Source of the DNA: Microthrixaceae bacterium
Lineage (GTDB): Bacteria; Actinomycetota; Acidimicrobiia; Acidimicrobiales; Microtrichaceae
Direction: 5' to 3'
NCBI GenBank assembly: GCA_023957995.1
Contig: JAMLGK010000010.1
Span: forward strand, 1-64,000
DNA: 64,000 bases
The position numbers and the translations under genes are program-made. The notes beneath the pieces are model-generated. The model was not told the origin of the DNA and searched no databases. It saw only the letters and a list, made by a program, of their open reading frames with translations. This document shows positions 40,893 through 49,564 of the stretch, piece after piece (the first letter of the stretch is position 1; every line of letters begins with the position of its first letter).

Positions 40893-42491
40893 TCAGCGTC
40901 GACGAATCGCCATGTTGAACTCGCCGGTGGCGAAGGGCATGTCGCTGGTACTCATCCATATTCCCGACAGGGAGACGATGCGCAGACCGAGCAGCGAGAT
41001 CCGGGCGACCACGGAGAAGGTCCGGTCCACACCCGCTTCGGGGTCATCGAGGGTGAGTGTTCCCGTCACGAATCCGTTGGGTGCAGCTGTGAGCTGAACC
41101 GACAGCGCTGCGGTGCCGTTGGTGATGTCGGCCTCCAACAGATCGGTGTCGGCGACGTCGGTCAGAGCCCCTTCGGTCTCCGCACTGATCGGGAACGACG
41201 CGCTCGCCTCTATGGGGCCCCGCATCTGGAAGTCCAGGAAGATGTCCTGGATGAGGGCTCTGCGGATAGGCGAGACGGTGACCGCCTCGGGCCCTTCCAA
41301 CAGGCGACCGGTGTCGGGCTCGAGGAACCAGGAGGTTCCATCACACGACAGCTCCGCGCCGGTACCGGTACACCTCGGGAAGGTCACGAACCGGCCGTCG
41401 GAACTCCAACCGAGGGCGGCCACGCCGAAGCTCGCTGTGTCGGGACTCTCCGCCGGGGTGATGTCGAACGCCGGACCGCCCAGGGACGACACGACCGACA
41501 GGTGACTGCAGTCGGGCCCGGACCCATAGGCGATACGGGTCGAGTCAGGAGACACCACCGGTGCACAGATGGTGTCGTCGCGGGCGATGGCAACGGTCGA
41601 CAGGTCCGACAGGTCCACCCGCTGGAGTTCCCGCTGGCCCTTGGCCGGCCCCGTGGTCACCAGGAAGGCGCCATCGGGGGAGAAGTCCGGATCATCCGCG
41701 GAGAAGGGCGTCGGTGCCAGCTCCGCGCCTCCGCCGGCAAGTGCCAGCGTGTAGCGGTCCTCGGTACCCGGGATCCGGGTCTGTACCACCAGCACCGGGT
41801 CGGTGAGCGAGGTGGCCACGCCGAAGGCGTCGCGCAGCGAGGGGTCCCCCGAGGTCGACATCAGGTCCCCCTGCACGTCGACGATCCGAACGACGTTGCC
41901 GAGCGGCCCCGCTGGTAACGGAGCGAGGAACGAACCGCTGGTCCCGCTGCGCGGCTGGGTCGCCTTCTCCTCCACATCTGCATCCGTTCCCACAGCGACA
42001 TAGGCCAGGGTCTTGCCGGTGCCGTCCCAACTCAGCACCGGAGCCATGCCCACCACATCGAGTGCGGCGTCGGTCCTCAGAACCCGCTCGGCGGAGCCGT
42101 CCGGCTCGCTCAGAACCAGCGCACCGTCGGCGCGCACGTACGCGACGCCATCGCCCGTAGGGGACACCGCAACTGCGGACTGGCCATTGGCACCGATCGC
42201 TGCGTTCGAACCCACGACCACTGGAGCCTGGTTGCCCGAGCCGAGCCACACCCGGGCATCGCTGGTCACGTAGGCCACCAGACCACCGGGTTGGAGCGCC
42301 TCGGTGCGTCGGGAGCCCTCGCCGTCGGACTCCTGGGCATCGGCCGGGAGTTGCGGATCCCCATCGGCCTGGGGATCCGTGTCGGACTGTGCTCGTCCAC
42401 CCTCGGAGGCCGCCGAACCCGCAGTCGGGACAACGGCGGCAACGAGCAACATCACAGCCACCACGGCGGGCACGCGCCCAAAGTTCCTCAC
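40893..42491 (-). CDS. secreted TolB-like beta-propeller protein
   Basis: 532 residues from GTG 42491, chosen because the signal peptide (RNFGRVPAVVAVMLLVAAVV ending AGSAAS) then starts directly; GTG 42539 would add 16 residues. An acidic linker follows, then WD40/TolB-like repeats with FSPDGAFLVTT, VSPDSTRIAYGSGPD and LGWSSDGRFVTFP (PD40-type). A C-terminal beta-sandwich of about 130 residues closes the protein. It is probably periplasmic or cell-surface. Divergent from glgP (115 nt between starts). Function unknown beyond the fold. Confidence 0.8.
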   Translation of the reverse strand: MRNFGRVPAVVAVMLLVAAVVPTAGSAASEGGRAQSDTDPQADGDPQLPADAQESDGEGSRRTEALQPGGLVAYVTSDARVWLGSGNQAPVVVGSNAAIGANGQSAVAVSPTGDGVAYVRADGALVLSEPDGSAERVLRTDAALDVVGMAPVLSWDGTGKTLAYVAVGTDADVEEKATQPRSGTSGSFLAPLPAGPLGNVVRIVDVQGDLMSTSGDPSLRDAFGVATSLTDPVLVVQTRIPGTEDRYTLALAGGGAELAPTPFSADDPDFSPDGAFLVTTGPAKGQRELQRVDLSDLSTVAIARDDTICAPVVSPDSTRIAYGSGPDCSHLSVVSSLGGPAFDITPAESPDTASFGVAALGWSSDGRFVTFPRCTGTGAELSCDGTSWFLEPDTGRLLEGPEAVTVSPIRRALIQDIFLDFQMRGPIEASASFPISAETEGALTDVADTDLLEADITNGTAALSVQLTAAPNGFVTGTLTLDDPEAGVDRTFSVVARISLLGLRIVSLSGIWMSTSDMPFATGEFNMAIRRR

Positions 42492-42606
42492 GAGGCACGA
42501 GGGTACCCGTGGACCGGCGTTGCGGTGGATCGCAGGCACTGGGCAGGTTCACCCGTCGATGTGGTTTCGCTCAGGGGAGCTGGATCCGCCGATACCCTCG
42601 CGAGAG

Positions 42607-45243
42607 ATGAACCCCCGCCTGATCACAGCGCAACGGAGCCTGACGGTCCGGCCGCGCCTACCGGAGTCGCTCGAACAGTTGCGGCTGCTGTCGGACAACC
42701 TCCGGTGGACCTACGACGCCGCCACACTCGAGCTCTTCGCCGCGCTCGATCCCCACAGGGGCGATGAGTCGATCGAAGATCCCCGGTCGGCTCTCGCCCG
42801 GGTGGGTTCAGCACGTCTCGCCGAACTCGCGGCCGATCCCGAATATGCCCGCAAGGTCGAGCTGGCAGCAGCGGAGCTGACCGACCATCTCTCGTCCCCC
42901 AGGAACTTCGATCACCGGATCGCCTACTTCTCCCCCGAGTACGGCATCACCGAGTCGATGGCCCAGTACTCAGGAGGGCTCGGGGTGCTCGCCGCCGATC
43001 ACGTGAAGGCCGCCAGCGACATGGGCGTGCCGCTGGTCGCAGTGGGGCTGTTCTACCGCCACGGCTACTTCCACCAGAACCTCACCGTGGACGGCTGGCA
43101 GCACGAGAGCTTCGTCGACGCCGACCCGCACGCCATGCCCATGACCGAGATGCGCGTGGACCCGGTGGCGGTGGAGCTGGCCGGCCGCGAGGTGCTGCTC
43201 AGGATCTGGCGAGTGGACCTGGGCAGGGTCCCGCTCTACCTGCTGGACGCGGATCTCCCGGAGAACCCCGAGGACCTGCGCCTGGTGACCGACCGCCTCT
43301 ACGGCGGGGACGTGGAGCACAGACTCCGCCAGGAGCTGGTGCTCGGAATCGGCGGGGTTCGGGCTCTCCAGGCGGTGGGAGCGACAACCGATGTGTTCCA
43401 CACCAACGAAGGCCATGCAGGGTTCATGGGACTCGAGCGAATCCGGTCGCTCGTAGTGCAGCACGGCCTGCGCTTCGCAGAGGCCGTGCAGTCGGTGCGT
43501 GCCAACTCGGTGTTCACGACCCACACACCTGTGCCCGCCGGAATCGACCGCTTCCCCAGGCCGCTGATGGAGAGCTACCTGGGTTCCTGGGCCGAACAGT
43601 GCGGAGTGGGTTTCGACGATCTCATGGCCCTGGGCCACGAGCCCGCCGAAGCGGCCGACCGACCCTTCAACATGGCGGTCATGGGAATGCGGTTGTCGCG
43701 TTTCCGCAACGGCGTCTCGCGCGGTCATGGCCGGACGAGCCGGCGGATGTTCGCCGAGCTCTGGCCGGACCTGCCCATCCATGAGGTACCCATCACCCAT
43801 GTGACCAACGGGGTCCACCCCGCGACCTGGACCGGTCCCGAGATGATGGAGCTGCTCGCGGCCGAGCTGGGCCCGGTGGAGACCTGGAACGGTGCCAGTT
43901 GGTCCGCGGTGTCACGCATCGGCGACTCACAACTGAGAAAGGCCGCCGACGCAGCCCGATCCCGGTTGGTCGACTCTGTGAGAACCCGGCTGCTGGCTCA
44001 GGGGCTGGCCGCCGGCCGCTCCTCGTCGGAGCTCACCTGGACGCGGTCCACTCTCGATCCGTCGGTGCCCACCGTCGGCTTCGCCCGAAGGATGGCGACC
44101 CACAAACGCGCTGCGCTGCTGCTCGAACAGCCCGACCGTCTGCGTGCGCTCATCCACGATCCGGACCGTCCCGTGCAGTTCGTGTTCGCCGGCAAGGCAC
44201 ACCCCGGCGACGACAAGGGCAAGGAGATGATCCGACGCCTGGTGGCATTCGGCAACGAACCCGCCAACCGGTCCAGGTTCGTGTTCCTCGAGGACTACGA
44301 CATCGCACTCGCCAGAACCCTGGTGCAGGGCGTGGACGTGTGGCTCAACACCCCGCTACCTCCCCTGGAGGCCTCAGGCACCAGCGGGATGAAGGCCGCA
44401 CTCAACGGCGCTCTCAACCTGTCGGTCCTCGATGGATGGTGGGAGGAGTGCTTCGACCCCGGCACCGACGGCGTGGGCGTACCCAATGGCTGGGCCATCT
44501 CCGGCGCCGACACCTCCGACGACGAACGGCGCTCCGAGCTCGACAGCGACTCCCTGTTCGAGCTCCTCGAACACCAGGTGCTTCCGCTGTTCAACGGCAC
44601 CGAGGACCTCGGACACTCCTGGAGCGCCATGGTCCGCCGCAGCCTCGAGACCCTCGGGCCACAGGTGGACGCCCACAGGATGATGGCCGAGTACATCGAC
44701 GAGCTCTACGCCCCCGCCGCACGGATGGGATCTGCGCTCGCAGCCGATGCGCACCGGGGAGCCAAGGAGTTGGCCGCCTTCAACACCCGCGTCAGCGAGC
44801 TCTGGGCGGGTGTGCGGGTGCTCGGCATCCACATGGACGAAACCGTCGGCGATCTCGGCTCGGAGCGGTCGGTACAGGCCGAGGTGCTCCTCGGTGGACT
44901 GTCGACCAGCGACGTCGAGGTTCAGCTCCTGGTGGGTCACATGGGTCCGGGCGGCGAGATCATCGAGCCCGAGGTCATCACGATGGAACCGGCCCCGGCC
45001 GGGGCCCACACCGTCCAGCAACAGGGCGCGCAACAACAGGGCCTGCAACAACAGGGCGCGCAGCGACAAGAGGGGTCGACCGGACAGGAAACACGCCGGG
45101 GCAGTTCGCCGCCGGCAGGCCTGGTGTACGAGGCGACGGCGGAACTGGGGACGCCGGGCCGTATGGGAGCGACCGTTCGGATCCTCCCCCGGCACCCGAT
45201 GTTGCACTCGGCGGTCGACCTGGGCCTGGTCGAGTGGGCGTGA
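42607..45243 (+). CDS. glgP: alpha-glucan phosphorylase, short GT35 form
   Basis: 878 residues from ATG 42607; the frame upstream is a shadow. Key features are AYFSPEYGITESMAQYSGGL (about 105-125), HTNEGHAG, THTPVPAGIDRF and VTNGVHPATW. The PLP-binding region EASGTSGMKAALNGALNLSV, with its Lys in GTSGMK, is also present. This is the Thermotoga/mycobacterial-type enzyme lacking the regulatory N-terminus of glycogen phosphorylase. It releases glucose 1-phosphate from glucans in the cytosol. A Gln-rich repeat near the C-terminus (about 804-823) is unlike the family. It ends 13 nt from the convergent hydratase stop. Confidence 0.96.
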   Translation: MNPRLITAQRSLTVRPRLPESLEQLRLLSDNLRWTYDAATLELFAALDPHRGDESIEDPRSALARVGSARLAELAADPEYARKVELAAAELTDHLSSPRNFDHRIAYFSPEYGITESMAQYSGGLGVLAADHVKAASDMGVPLVAVGLFYRHGYFHQNLTVDGWQHESFVDADPHAMPMTEMRVDPVAVELAGREVLLRIWRVDLGRVPLYLLDADLPENPEDLRLVTDRLYGGDVEHRLRQELVLGIGGVRALQAVGATTDVFHTNEGHAGFMGLERIRSLVVQHGLRFAEAVQSVRANSVFTTHTPVPAGIDRFPRPLMESYLGSWAEQCGVGFDDLMALGHEPAEAADRPFNMAVMGMRLSRFRNGVSRGHGRTSRRMFAELWPDLPIHEVPITHVTNGVHPATWTGPEMMELLAAELGPVETWNGASWSAVSRIGDSQLRKAADAARSRLVDSVRTRLLAQGLAAGRSSSELTWTRSTLDPSVPTVGFARRMATHKRAALLLEQPDRLRALIHDPDRPVQFVFAGKAHPGDDKGKEMIRRLVAFGNEPANRSRFVFLEDYDIALARTLVQGVDVWLNTPLPPLEASGTSGMKAALNGALNLSVLDGWWEECFDPGTDGVGVPNGWAISGADTSDDERRSELDSDSLFELLEHQVLPLFNGTEDLGHSWSAMVRRSLETLGPQVDAHRMMAEYIDELYAPAARMGSALAADAHRGAKELAAFNTRVSELWAGVRVLGIHMDETVGDLGSERSVQAEVLLGGLSTSDVEVQLLVGHMGPGGEIIEPEVITMEPAPAGAHTVQQQGAQQQGLQQQGAQRQEGSTGQETRRGSSPPAGLVYEATAELGTPGRMGATVRILPRHPMLHSAVDLGLVEWA
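45016..45075. repeat. 15-bp tandem repeat, 4 units, inside glgP
   Basis: Units at 45016-45030, 45031-45045, 45046-45060 and 45061-45075 follow CARCAACAGGGCNNG; the second and third are nearly identical and the last is diverged. They encode QQQGA/QQQGL units in a surface loop near the GlgP C-terminus. The array keeps frame, so length variation would be tolerated. Confidence 0.85.
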
Positions 45244-45256
45244 GTGCTGCTCCCGG

Positions 45257-46069
45257 TCAGTGATCGAAGCGGGCGTGGCCCGGACCGGACCTGAGGAACG
45301 AGCCGACCCCGATCTCCGCGTCCGGGGTGGAGAAGCTCTCGACGAACAGACGCTGCTCCAGGGCGAGGCCGTCGGAGATGCTGGCGTCGAAACCCTCGTC
45401 GATGGCCCGCTTCGCAAGAGCGGTCGCGGCACGCGGGCCGGCTACGAAGGTCCCGGCCCACTCGAGCGCCGCCTCGGTGGCGTCACCGGTCACCACCCTG
45501 TCGACGAGCCCCATCGTGCTGGCCTCGTCTGCTTCGACCATCCGCCCGCTGAACACCAGGTCCTTGGCGCGGGCGGTCCCCACGAGCCGGGCCAGCCGCT
45601 GGGTTCCCCCACCGCCGGGAATGATGCCCAGCAGTATCTCGGGCTGCCCGAACCGTGCGCCCTCTGATGCGACCCTGAAGTCGCAGGCGAGGGCCAGCTC
45701 ACAACCACCTCCGAGCGCGAAACCGTTCACGGCGGCGACCGTGGGACAGGGAAGGCCGGCAACGGCTCCGAGCCCGTAGAGAAAGGCCCGACCGATCTCG
45801 CTCACCCGGCCGGGTGCCGCCAGCTCGAAGCTGTCCGGGTCGGGGTCGGCCGCGAACTCGGTGATGTCGGCACCGGCGGCGAACACCTTCGGGCCGCCGG
45901 TCACCACGACCGCCCGCGGGTTCTCCGATGCGATCCTCCCCGCAGCCTGTGCGAGCTGGTCCAGCAGATCCACGCACAGTGCGTTCACCTTGGGGCGCTC
46001 CAGGGTGATCACGTGGACCCCGTCGTCGGTCAGCTCGGTTCGGATCATCGGCTCTGTGGTGGAACTCAC
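45257..46069 (-). CDS. enoyl-CoA hydratase/isomerase family protein
   Basis: 270 residues, crotonase fold. The oxyanion-hole blocks are AAGADITEF (about 64-72) and NGFALGGGCELALACDF (about 115-131). Both catalytic glutamates of a true hydratase are present, Glu124 and Glu144 (FGQPEILLGIIPGGGGTQR). It should hydrate trans-2-enoyl-CoA in fatty or branched-chain acid breakdown. GTG 46069 overlaps the upstream kinase stop (GTGA). Last gene of the murA-nifU-meaB-kinase set. Confidence 0.93.
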   Translation of the reverse strand: MSSTTEPMIRTELTDDGVHVITLERPKVNALCVDLLDQLAQAAGRIASENPRAVVVTGGPKVFAAGADITEFAADPDPDSFELAAPGRVSEIGRAFLYGLGAVAGLPCPTVAAVNGFALGGGCELALACDFRVASEGARFGQPEILLGIIPGGGGTQRLARLVGTARAKDLVFSGRMVEADEASTMGLVDRVVTGDATEAALEWAGTFVAGPRAATALAKRAIDEGFDASISDGLALEQRLFVESFSTPDAEIGVGSFLRSGPGHARFDH

Positions 46070-46806
46070 GGCTCAGAACCATAGGCGAGTCTCCGTGCCA
46101 GCCCCCGTGCCAACCGGCGCGAGCTGGGGCGCGCGCGGGCAGCGCCGAGACATCTGGTGAGCAGTCTCCGGGTGCGCCGATCGAGACGTTCCCCGGGAGC
46201 CAGCACGAAGTACATGGTGCTCGCCAGGGCATAGACGTCGTCCTGCTCGGTGGGCAGCGGAGCCGAGACCCTCTCGGGTGCCGCGAACCGGGGGGTGAAT
46301 CCGACCGGGTGCCGGATGACCGAGTCGGCGGACAGCACGGCTGAGCCGAAGTCGGCCAGCAGCACCCGACGGTTCTCGTCCAACAGGACGTTGCCGGGCT
46401 TCAGGTCACCGTGGATCACTCCGTGCTCGTGCGCATGTGCCAGGGCATCCGCCAGCTGGGCGCTCCACGCGGAGACCTCGACAGCGGAGGCACCACGGTG
46501 CTCCAGCAGCGAACCGGACGGGGCCAGATCGGTGACGATCCATGAGATCCCATCCTCGACCGATCCGAGCGCGACCACGGGCAGGATCCCCCGATGGCCC
46601 TGCAGCCGGGCCAGTGCCCGACCCTCGGTCTCGAGCAGGTCCCGACGGTCGTGGTCCACCACCTTCACGGTCACATCCACGCCGCGCCTGGTGTCACGAC
46701 CTCGATAGACCCTCGAGGTACCGCCCACGTCGAGCAGCGACACCACCTCGATACTGACCGGCAGGACTCCGGTCAGCTCATCAGGTTCGTTCCCCGGCGA
46801 TGCCAT
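46066..46806 (-). CDS. small cytosolic Ser/Thr protein kinase-like protein
   Basis: 246 residues without membrane helix. The G-loop LLDVGGTSRVYRGRD and a Lys in VTVKVVD are present. The catalytic loop is IHGDLKPGNVLL, with Gly instead of the Arg of HRD, and the metal motif is DFGSAV. The AAPERVS P+1 region follows, then a short C-lobe ending in a very basic tail. HGD kinases lack RD-type activation-loop control and are often constitutively active. ATG 46806; no good ribosome site. Downstream stop overlaps the hydratase. The metabolic context (MeaB, hydratase) gives no clear target. Confidence 0.85.
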   Translation of the reverse strand: MASPGNEPDELTGVLPVSIEVVSLLDVGGTSRVYRGRDTRRGVDVTVKVVDHDRRDLLETEGRALARLQGHRGILPVVALGSVEDGISWIVTDLAPSGSLLEHRGASAVEVSAWSAQLADALAHAHEHGVIHGDLKPGNVLLDENRRVLLADFGSAVLSADSVIRHPVGFTPRFAAPERVSAPLPTEQDDVYALASTMYFVLAPGERLDRRTRRLLTRCLGAARARPSSRRLARGLARRLAYGSEP

Positions 46807-46807
46807 C

Positions 46808-46849
46808 TCGGATGCTCATTCGGATGCGAGGTCGGATGCTCATTCGGAT
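46808..46849. repeat. 18-bp direct repeat at the meaB-kinase junction
   Basis: TCGGATGCTCATTCGGAT occurs at 46808-46825 and 46832-46849, a 24-nt period. The second copy contains the meaB stop codon and the first copy repeats it in the gap before the kinase ATG. This looks like a slippage duplication of the gene end. Confidence 0.8.
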
Positions 46850-47802
46850 TCCAGAAGGCGCGCCGCCGCACTCCAGGGGTCGGTACGCAGGCTCAACACG
46901 TCAGCCAGTGCCGCCTCCCACCGAGGACCCGTAGCGAGGGCCACAGCTCTTCGCCTCAGCTCGGTGGTCACCACCCCCAGCAACTCGTCGCGCACCCGCT
47001 GCCTGCGCCGGCGCTCCAACTCACCGGAACCCTCTAGGTGGCCCCGGTGCGCAGCCAGGGCGTCGGCCAGTTCGGCCACCCCATCGCCCTTGGTCGCGAC
47101 GGTGGACACCACAGGTGGCCGCCACGAACCCTCGGATTCCGACATGGCGAGCATCGACTCGAGGTCCCGGCGGGTCTCCCCCGCTCCCTCGCGGTCGGCC
47201 TTGTTGATCACGAAGATGTCGGCAATCTCCATCAGTCCGGCCTTGGCAGCCTGAACCGCATCGCCCCAACCGGGATTGACCACCACCACGGTCGTGTCGG
47301 CGGCGCCGGCCACCTCGACCTCGACCTGCCCCACGCCCACCGTCTCCACCACGACGGTGTCGAACCCCGCGGCATCGAGCACCCGGGCCGCTTCCGGGGT
47401 GGACACAGCCAGGCCGCCCAGATGTCCGCGGGTCGCCATCGACCTCACGAACACGGCGTCATCAGCGTCGTGATCGGTCATCCTGATCCGGTCCCCGAGG
47501 ATCGCTCCGCCGCTGAACGGCGAGCTCGGGTCCACCGCCAGCACACCGACGGAACGCCCGCGTGAACGCAATTCCGAGCAGAGCACGTTGGTGAGGGAGG
47601 ACTTGCCCGCACCCGGGGCCCCGGTGAGACCGATCAGCTCTGCTGTTCCACCCCGGGGCCACGTGAGTGCAGACACCGAAGCAGCTTCGTCACCGCCGCG
47701 CTCGACCATCGACACGAGGCGCGCCAGGGCACTGCGGTCGCCTCCGATTGCCGCATCGAGGAGATCCTCGACCGACCCCTTCCCGGTCCGGGTTGGGCTC
47801 AG
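46840..47802 (-). CDS. meaB: MeaB/ArgK G3E GTPase (methylmalonyl-CoA mutase chaperone)
   Basis: 320 residues if it starts at CTG 47802, which shares TGA with the nifU stop. From GTG 47715 only 291 residues result and the conserved N-terminal helix (DLLDAAIGGDRSALARLVSM) would be lost. Walker A is TGAPGAGKSS, followed by VLAVDPSSPFSGGAILGDRI, RSMATRGHLGG, VVETVGVGQVEVEV and the base-specificity NKAD. MeaB protects and reloads the B12-dependent mutase. No mutase gene is in the window. Part of a five-gene minus-strand unit. Confidence 0.92.
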   Translation of the reverse strand: MSPTRTGKGSVEDLLDAAIGGDRSALARLVSMVERGGDEAASVSALTWPRGGTAELIGLTGAPGAGKSSLTNVLCSELRSRGRSVGVLAVDPSSPFSGGAILGDRIRMTDHDADDAVFVRSMATRGHLGGLAVSTPEAARVLDAAGFDTVVVETVGVGQVEVEVAGAADTTVVVVNPGWGDAVQAAKAGLMEIADIFVINKADREGAGETRRDLESMLAMSESEGSWRPPVVSTVATKGDGVAELADALAAHRGHLEGSGELERRRRQRVRDELLGVVTTELRRRAVALATGPRWEAALADVLSLRTDPWSAAARLLESE

Positions 47803-48113
47803 AGCGACACCGCCGTGCCGAGCTCGACCTCACCCTCGTCGGGCTGCACCACCGAGGTGACGCCGGGTACCCGATCCTTCATGATGCGTTCGATACCCGC
47901 CTTCATGGTCACCGTCGAGGCCGGACAGCTCACGCATGCACCCTGCAACTGAACGGTGACCACACCCGAGGCGTCATCGATCTCGATCAGCTCGATGTCG
48001 CCACCATCGGCCTGGATGGCGGGCCTGATTATCTCCACGACCTTCTCCACCGCGGCGCGCTCGATGACGGGTGCCTCCGCTGCAGGTTCGTGGGCTGTCG
48101 GTGAATCTTCCAT
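47799..48113 (-). CDS. NifU C-terminal domain (Nfu-type) Fe-S scaffold
   Basis: 104 residues. After an acidic N-terminus comes VEKVVEIIRPAIQADGGDIEL, then the cluster-binding C-x-x-C in LQGACVSCPAS and MKAGIERIMKDRVPGV, the Nfu signature. It would carry or deliver an Fe-S cluster in the cytosol. ATG 48113 is 18 nt after the murA stop. Its TGA is within the putative CTGA start of meaB. Confidence 0.94.
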   Translation of the reverse strand: MEDSPTAHEPAAEAPVIERAAVEKVVEIIRPAIQADGGDIELIEIDDASGVVTVQLQGACVSCPASTVTMKAGIERIMKDRVPGVTSVVQPDEGEVELGTAVSL

Positions 48114-48131
48114 CTGGGGGTTCAGGCTAGA

Positions 48132-49397
48132 TCAGTCATCGACCCGTTCCACAGGCGCGCCGATTGCACGGAGCTTCTCCTCGAGGCGCTCATAGCCGCG
48201 GTCGATGTGATAGCCGTCGCGGACCTCGGTGATCCCCTCGGCTCCGAGACCGGCGACCACGAGAGCTGCGCCGGCACGGATGTCGGGTGCCCTCACCGGT
48301 GCCCCCGAGAGTGATTCGACGCCGTCGATCACGAGGTGGTGGTCCTCCACCCGGATTCCCGCCCCCATGCGGGCGAACTCGCCCACATAGCCGAACCGGC
48401 CTGCGAAGACGTTCTCGGTGGCGTAGCTCGTGCCGTCCGCGAAGCACAACACCGCCACCAACAGCGGCAGGAAGTCCGTCGCCAACCCGGGATACGGCAG
48501 CGTCGCCACATCGGTGGCCCGCGGACGTGACCTGCTCATGGCCCAGAGGCTGTCGCCCTCCGGGGAGATCCGCAGACCCATGGCCCCCAGCCGATCCACC
48601 AGCATCTCGAGATGGTCCGGCCGGGTGTTGTGAAGGGTCAGCTCACCGCCGGCGATTCCGAGTGCAGCCAGGAACGTACCCACCTCGAGTCGGTCGGGCA
48701 CGACGGTGTGTTCGACCGCGCGCAGTTCCGGCACTCCGACTATGTCGATCCTGGAGGTCCCCGCCCCCACCACGGTCGCCCCCATCCGGTTCAGGAACGA
48801 GGCCAGGTCGGCGATCTCGGGTTCGCGGGCAGCGTTGATGATCGTCGTGGACCCGCTGGCCAGCACGGCGGCCATCAAGAGGTTCTCGGTCGCTCCGACG
48901 CTGGGGTAGTCCAGGGCGATCTCGGCACCCACGAGCCCGTCGGTGGTGCCGAAGATGTCGCCGTGTGAGAGCTCGAAACTGGCACCCAGCGCTTCGAGTC
49001 CGGCGAGGTGCATGTCTATGGGACGGGCCCCGAAGTCGTCCCCGCCCGGCATCGCCACCCGCGCCTCGCCGACCGTCGCGAGCAGCGGGCCCAGCACCGC
49101 GGTGGAGGCACGCATCTTCTCGACCAGCTCATAGGGAGCCTCGGGTTGCACGTCGGGGCCGCGTTCGATCACCAGCGTGGTGGTGTGGTCCTCCTGTTTG
49201 CGGGTGATGCTCAGCCCGATCGCCTCCAACACCCCGCTCATCAGGGTGACATCAGCGATGTCGGGGACGTTGCGCAGGGTGTGGGTGCCCTCGGCGAGCA
49301 GGCATGCCGCCATCAGCTTGAGCGCGCTGTTCTTGGCCCCACTGATGTGGACCTCTCCATCGAGTGGACCCGACTTCTGCACCAGGTAGCGGCTCAT
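48132..49397 (-). CDS. murA: UDP-N-acetylglucosamine 1-carboxyvinyltransferase MurA
   Basis: 421 residues from ATG 49397; an upstream open frame is not MurA-like. SGAKNSALKLMAA opens the first EPT domain, KMRASTAVLGPLLA is the UDP-GlcNAc loop, and RPDHLEM and TDFLPLLVA are family blocks. It adds enolpyruvate to UDP-GlcNAc, the first committed peptidoglycan step. The active loop reads MPGGDDFGARP, with Asp120 where E. coli has Cys115. The same Cys-to-Asp change in mycobacterial MurA makes it insensitive to fosfomycin. First gene of its unit; diverges from the MFS gene with 167 nt between starts. Confidence 0.97.
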   Translation of the reverse strand: MSRYLVQKSGPLDGEVHISGAKNSALKLMAACLLAEGTHTLRNVPDIADVTLMSGVLEAIGLSITRKQEDHTTTLVIERGPDVQPEAPYELVEKMRASTAVLGPLLATVGEARVAMPGGDDFGARPIDMHLAGLEALGASFELSHGDIFGTTDGLVGAEIALDYPSVGATENLLMAAVLASGSTTIINAAREPEIADLASFLNRMGATVVGAGTSRIDIVGVPELRAVEHTVVPDRLEVGTFLAALGIAGGELTLHNTRPDHLEMLVDRLGAMGLRISPEGDSLWAMSRSRPRATDVATLPYPGLATDFLPLLVAVLCFADGTSYATENVFAGRFGYVGEFARMGAGIRVEDHHLVIDGVESLSGAPVRAPDIRAGAALVVAGLGAEGITEVRDGYHIDRGYERLEEKLRAIGAPVERVDD

Positions 49398-49564
49398 CCG
49401 GATCAAGTATGGCTGGCAGATCGACCGGGCGGGCACCCTGCAGCTCCGCGTGAAGTTCCGCGAGAACTTCGGCGTGAAGTTCCGGGCGCACATCCGCCTG
49501 GGGCTCCACGCGCCCGAGCGCGCACTTCGCCGTGGGCTCCCACCAGCTCCCTAGGATCCCCCCG

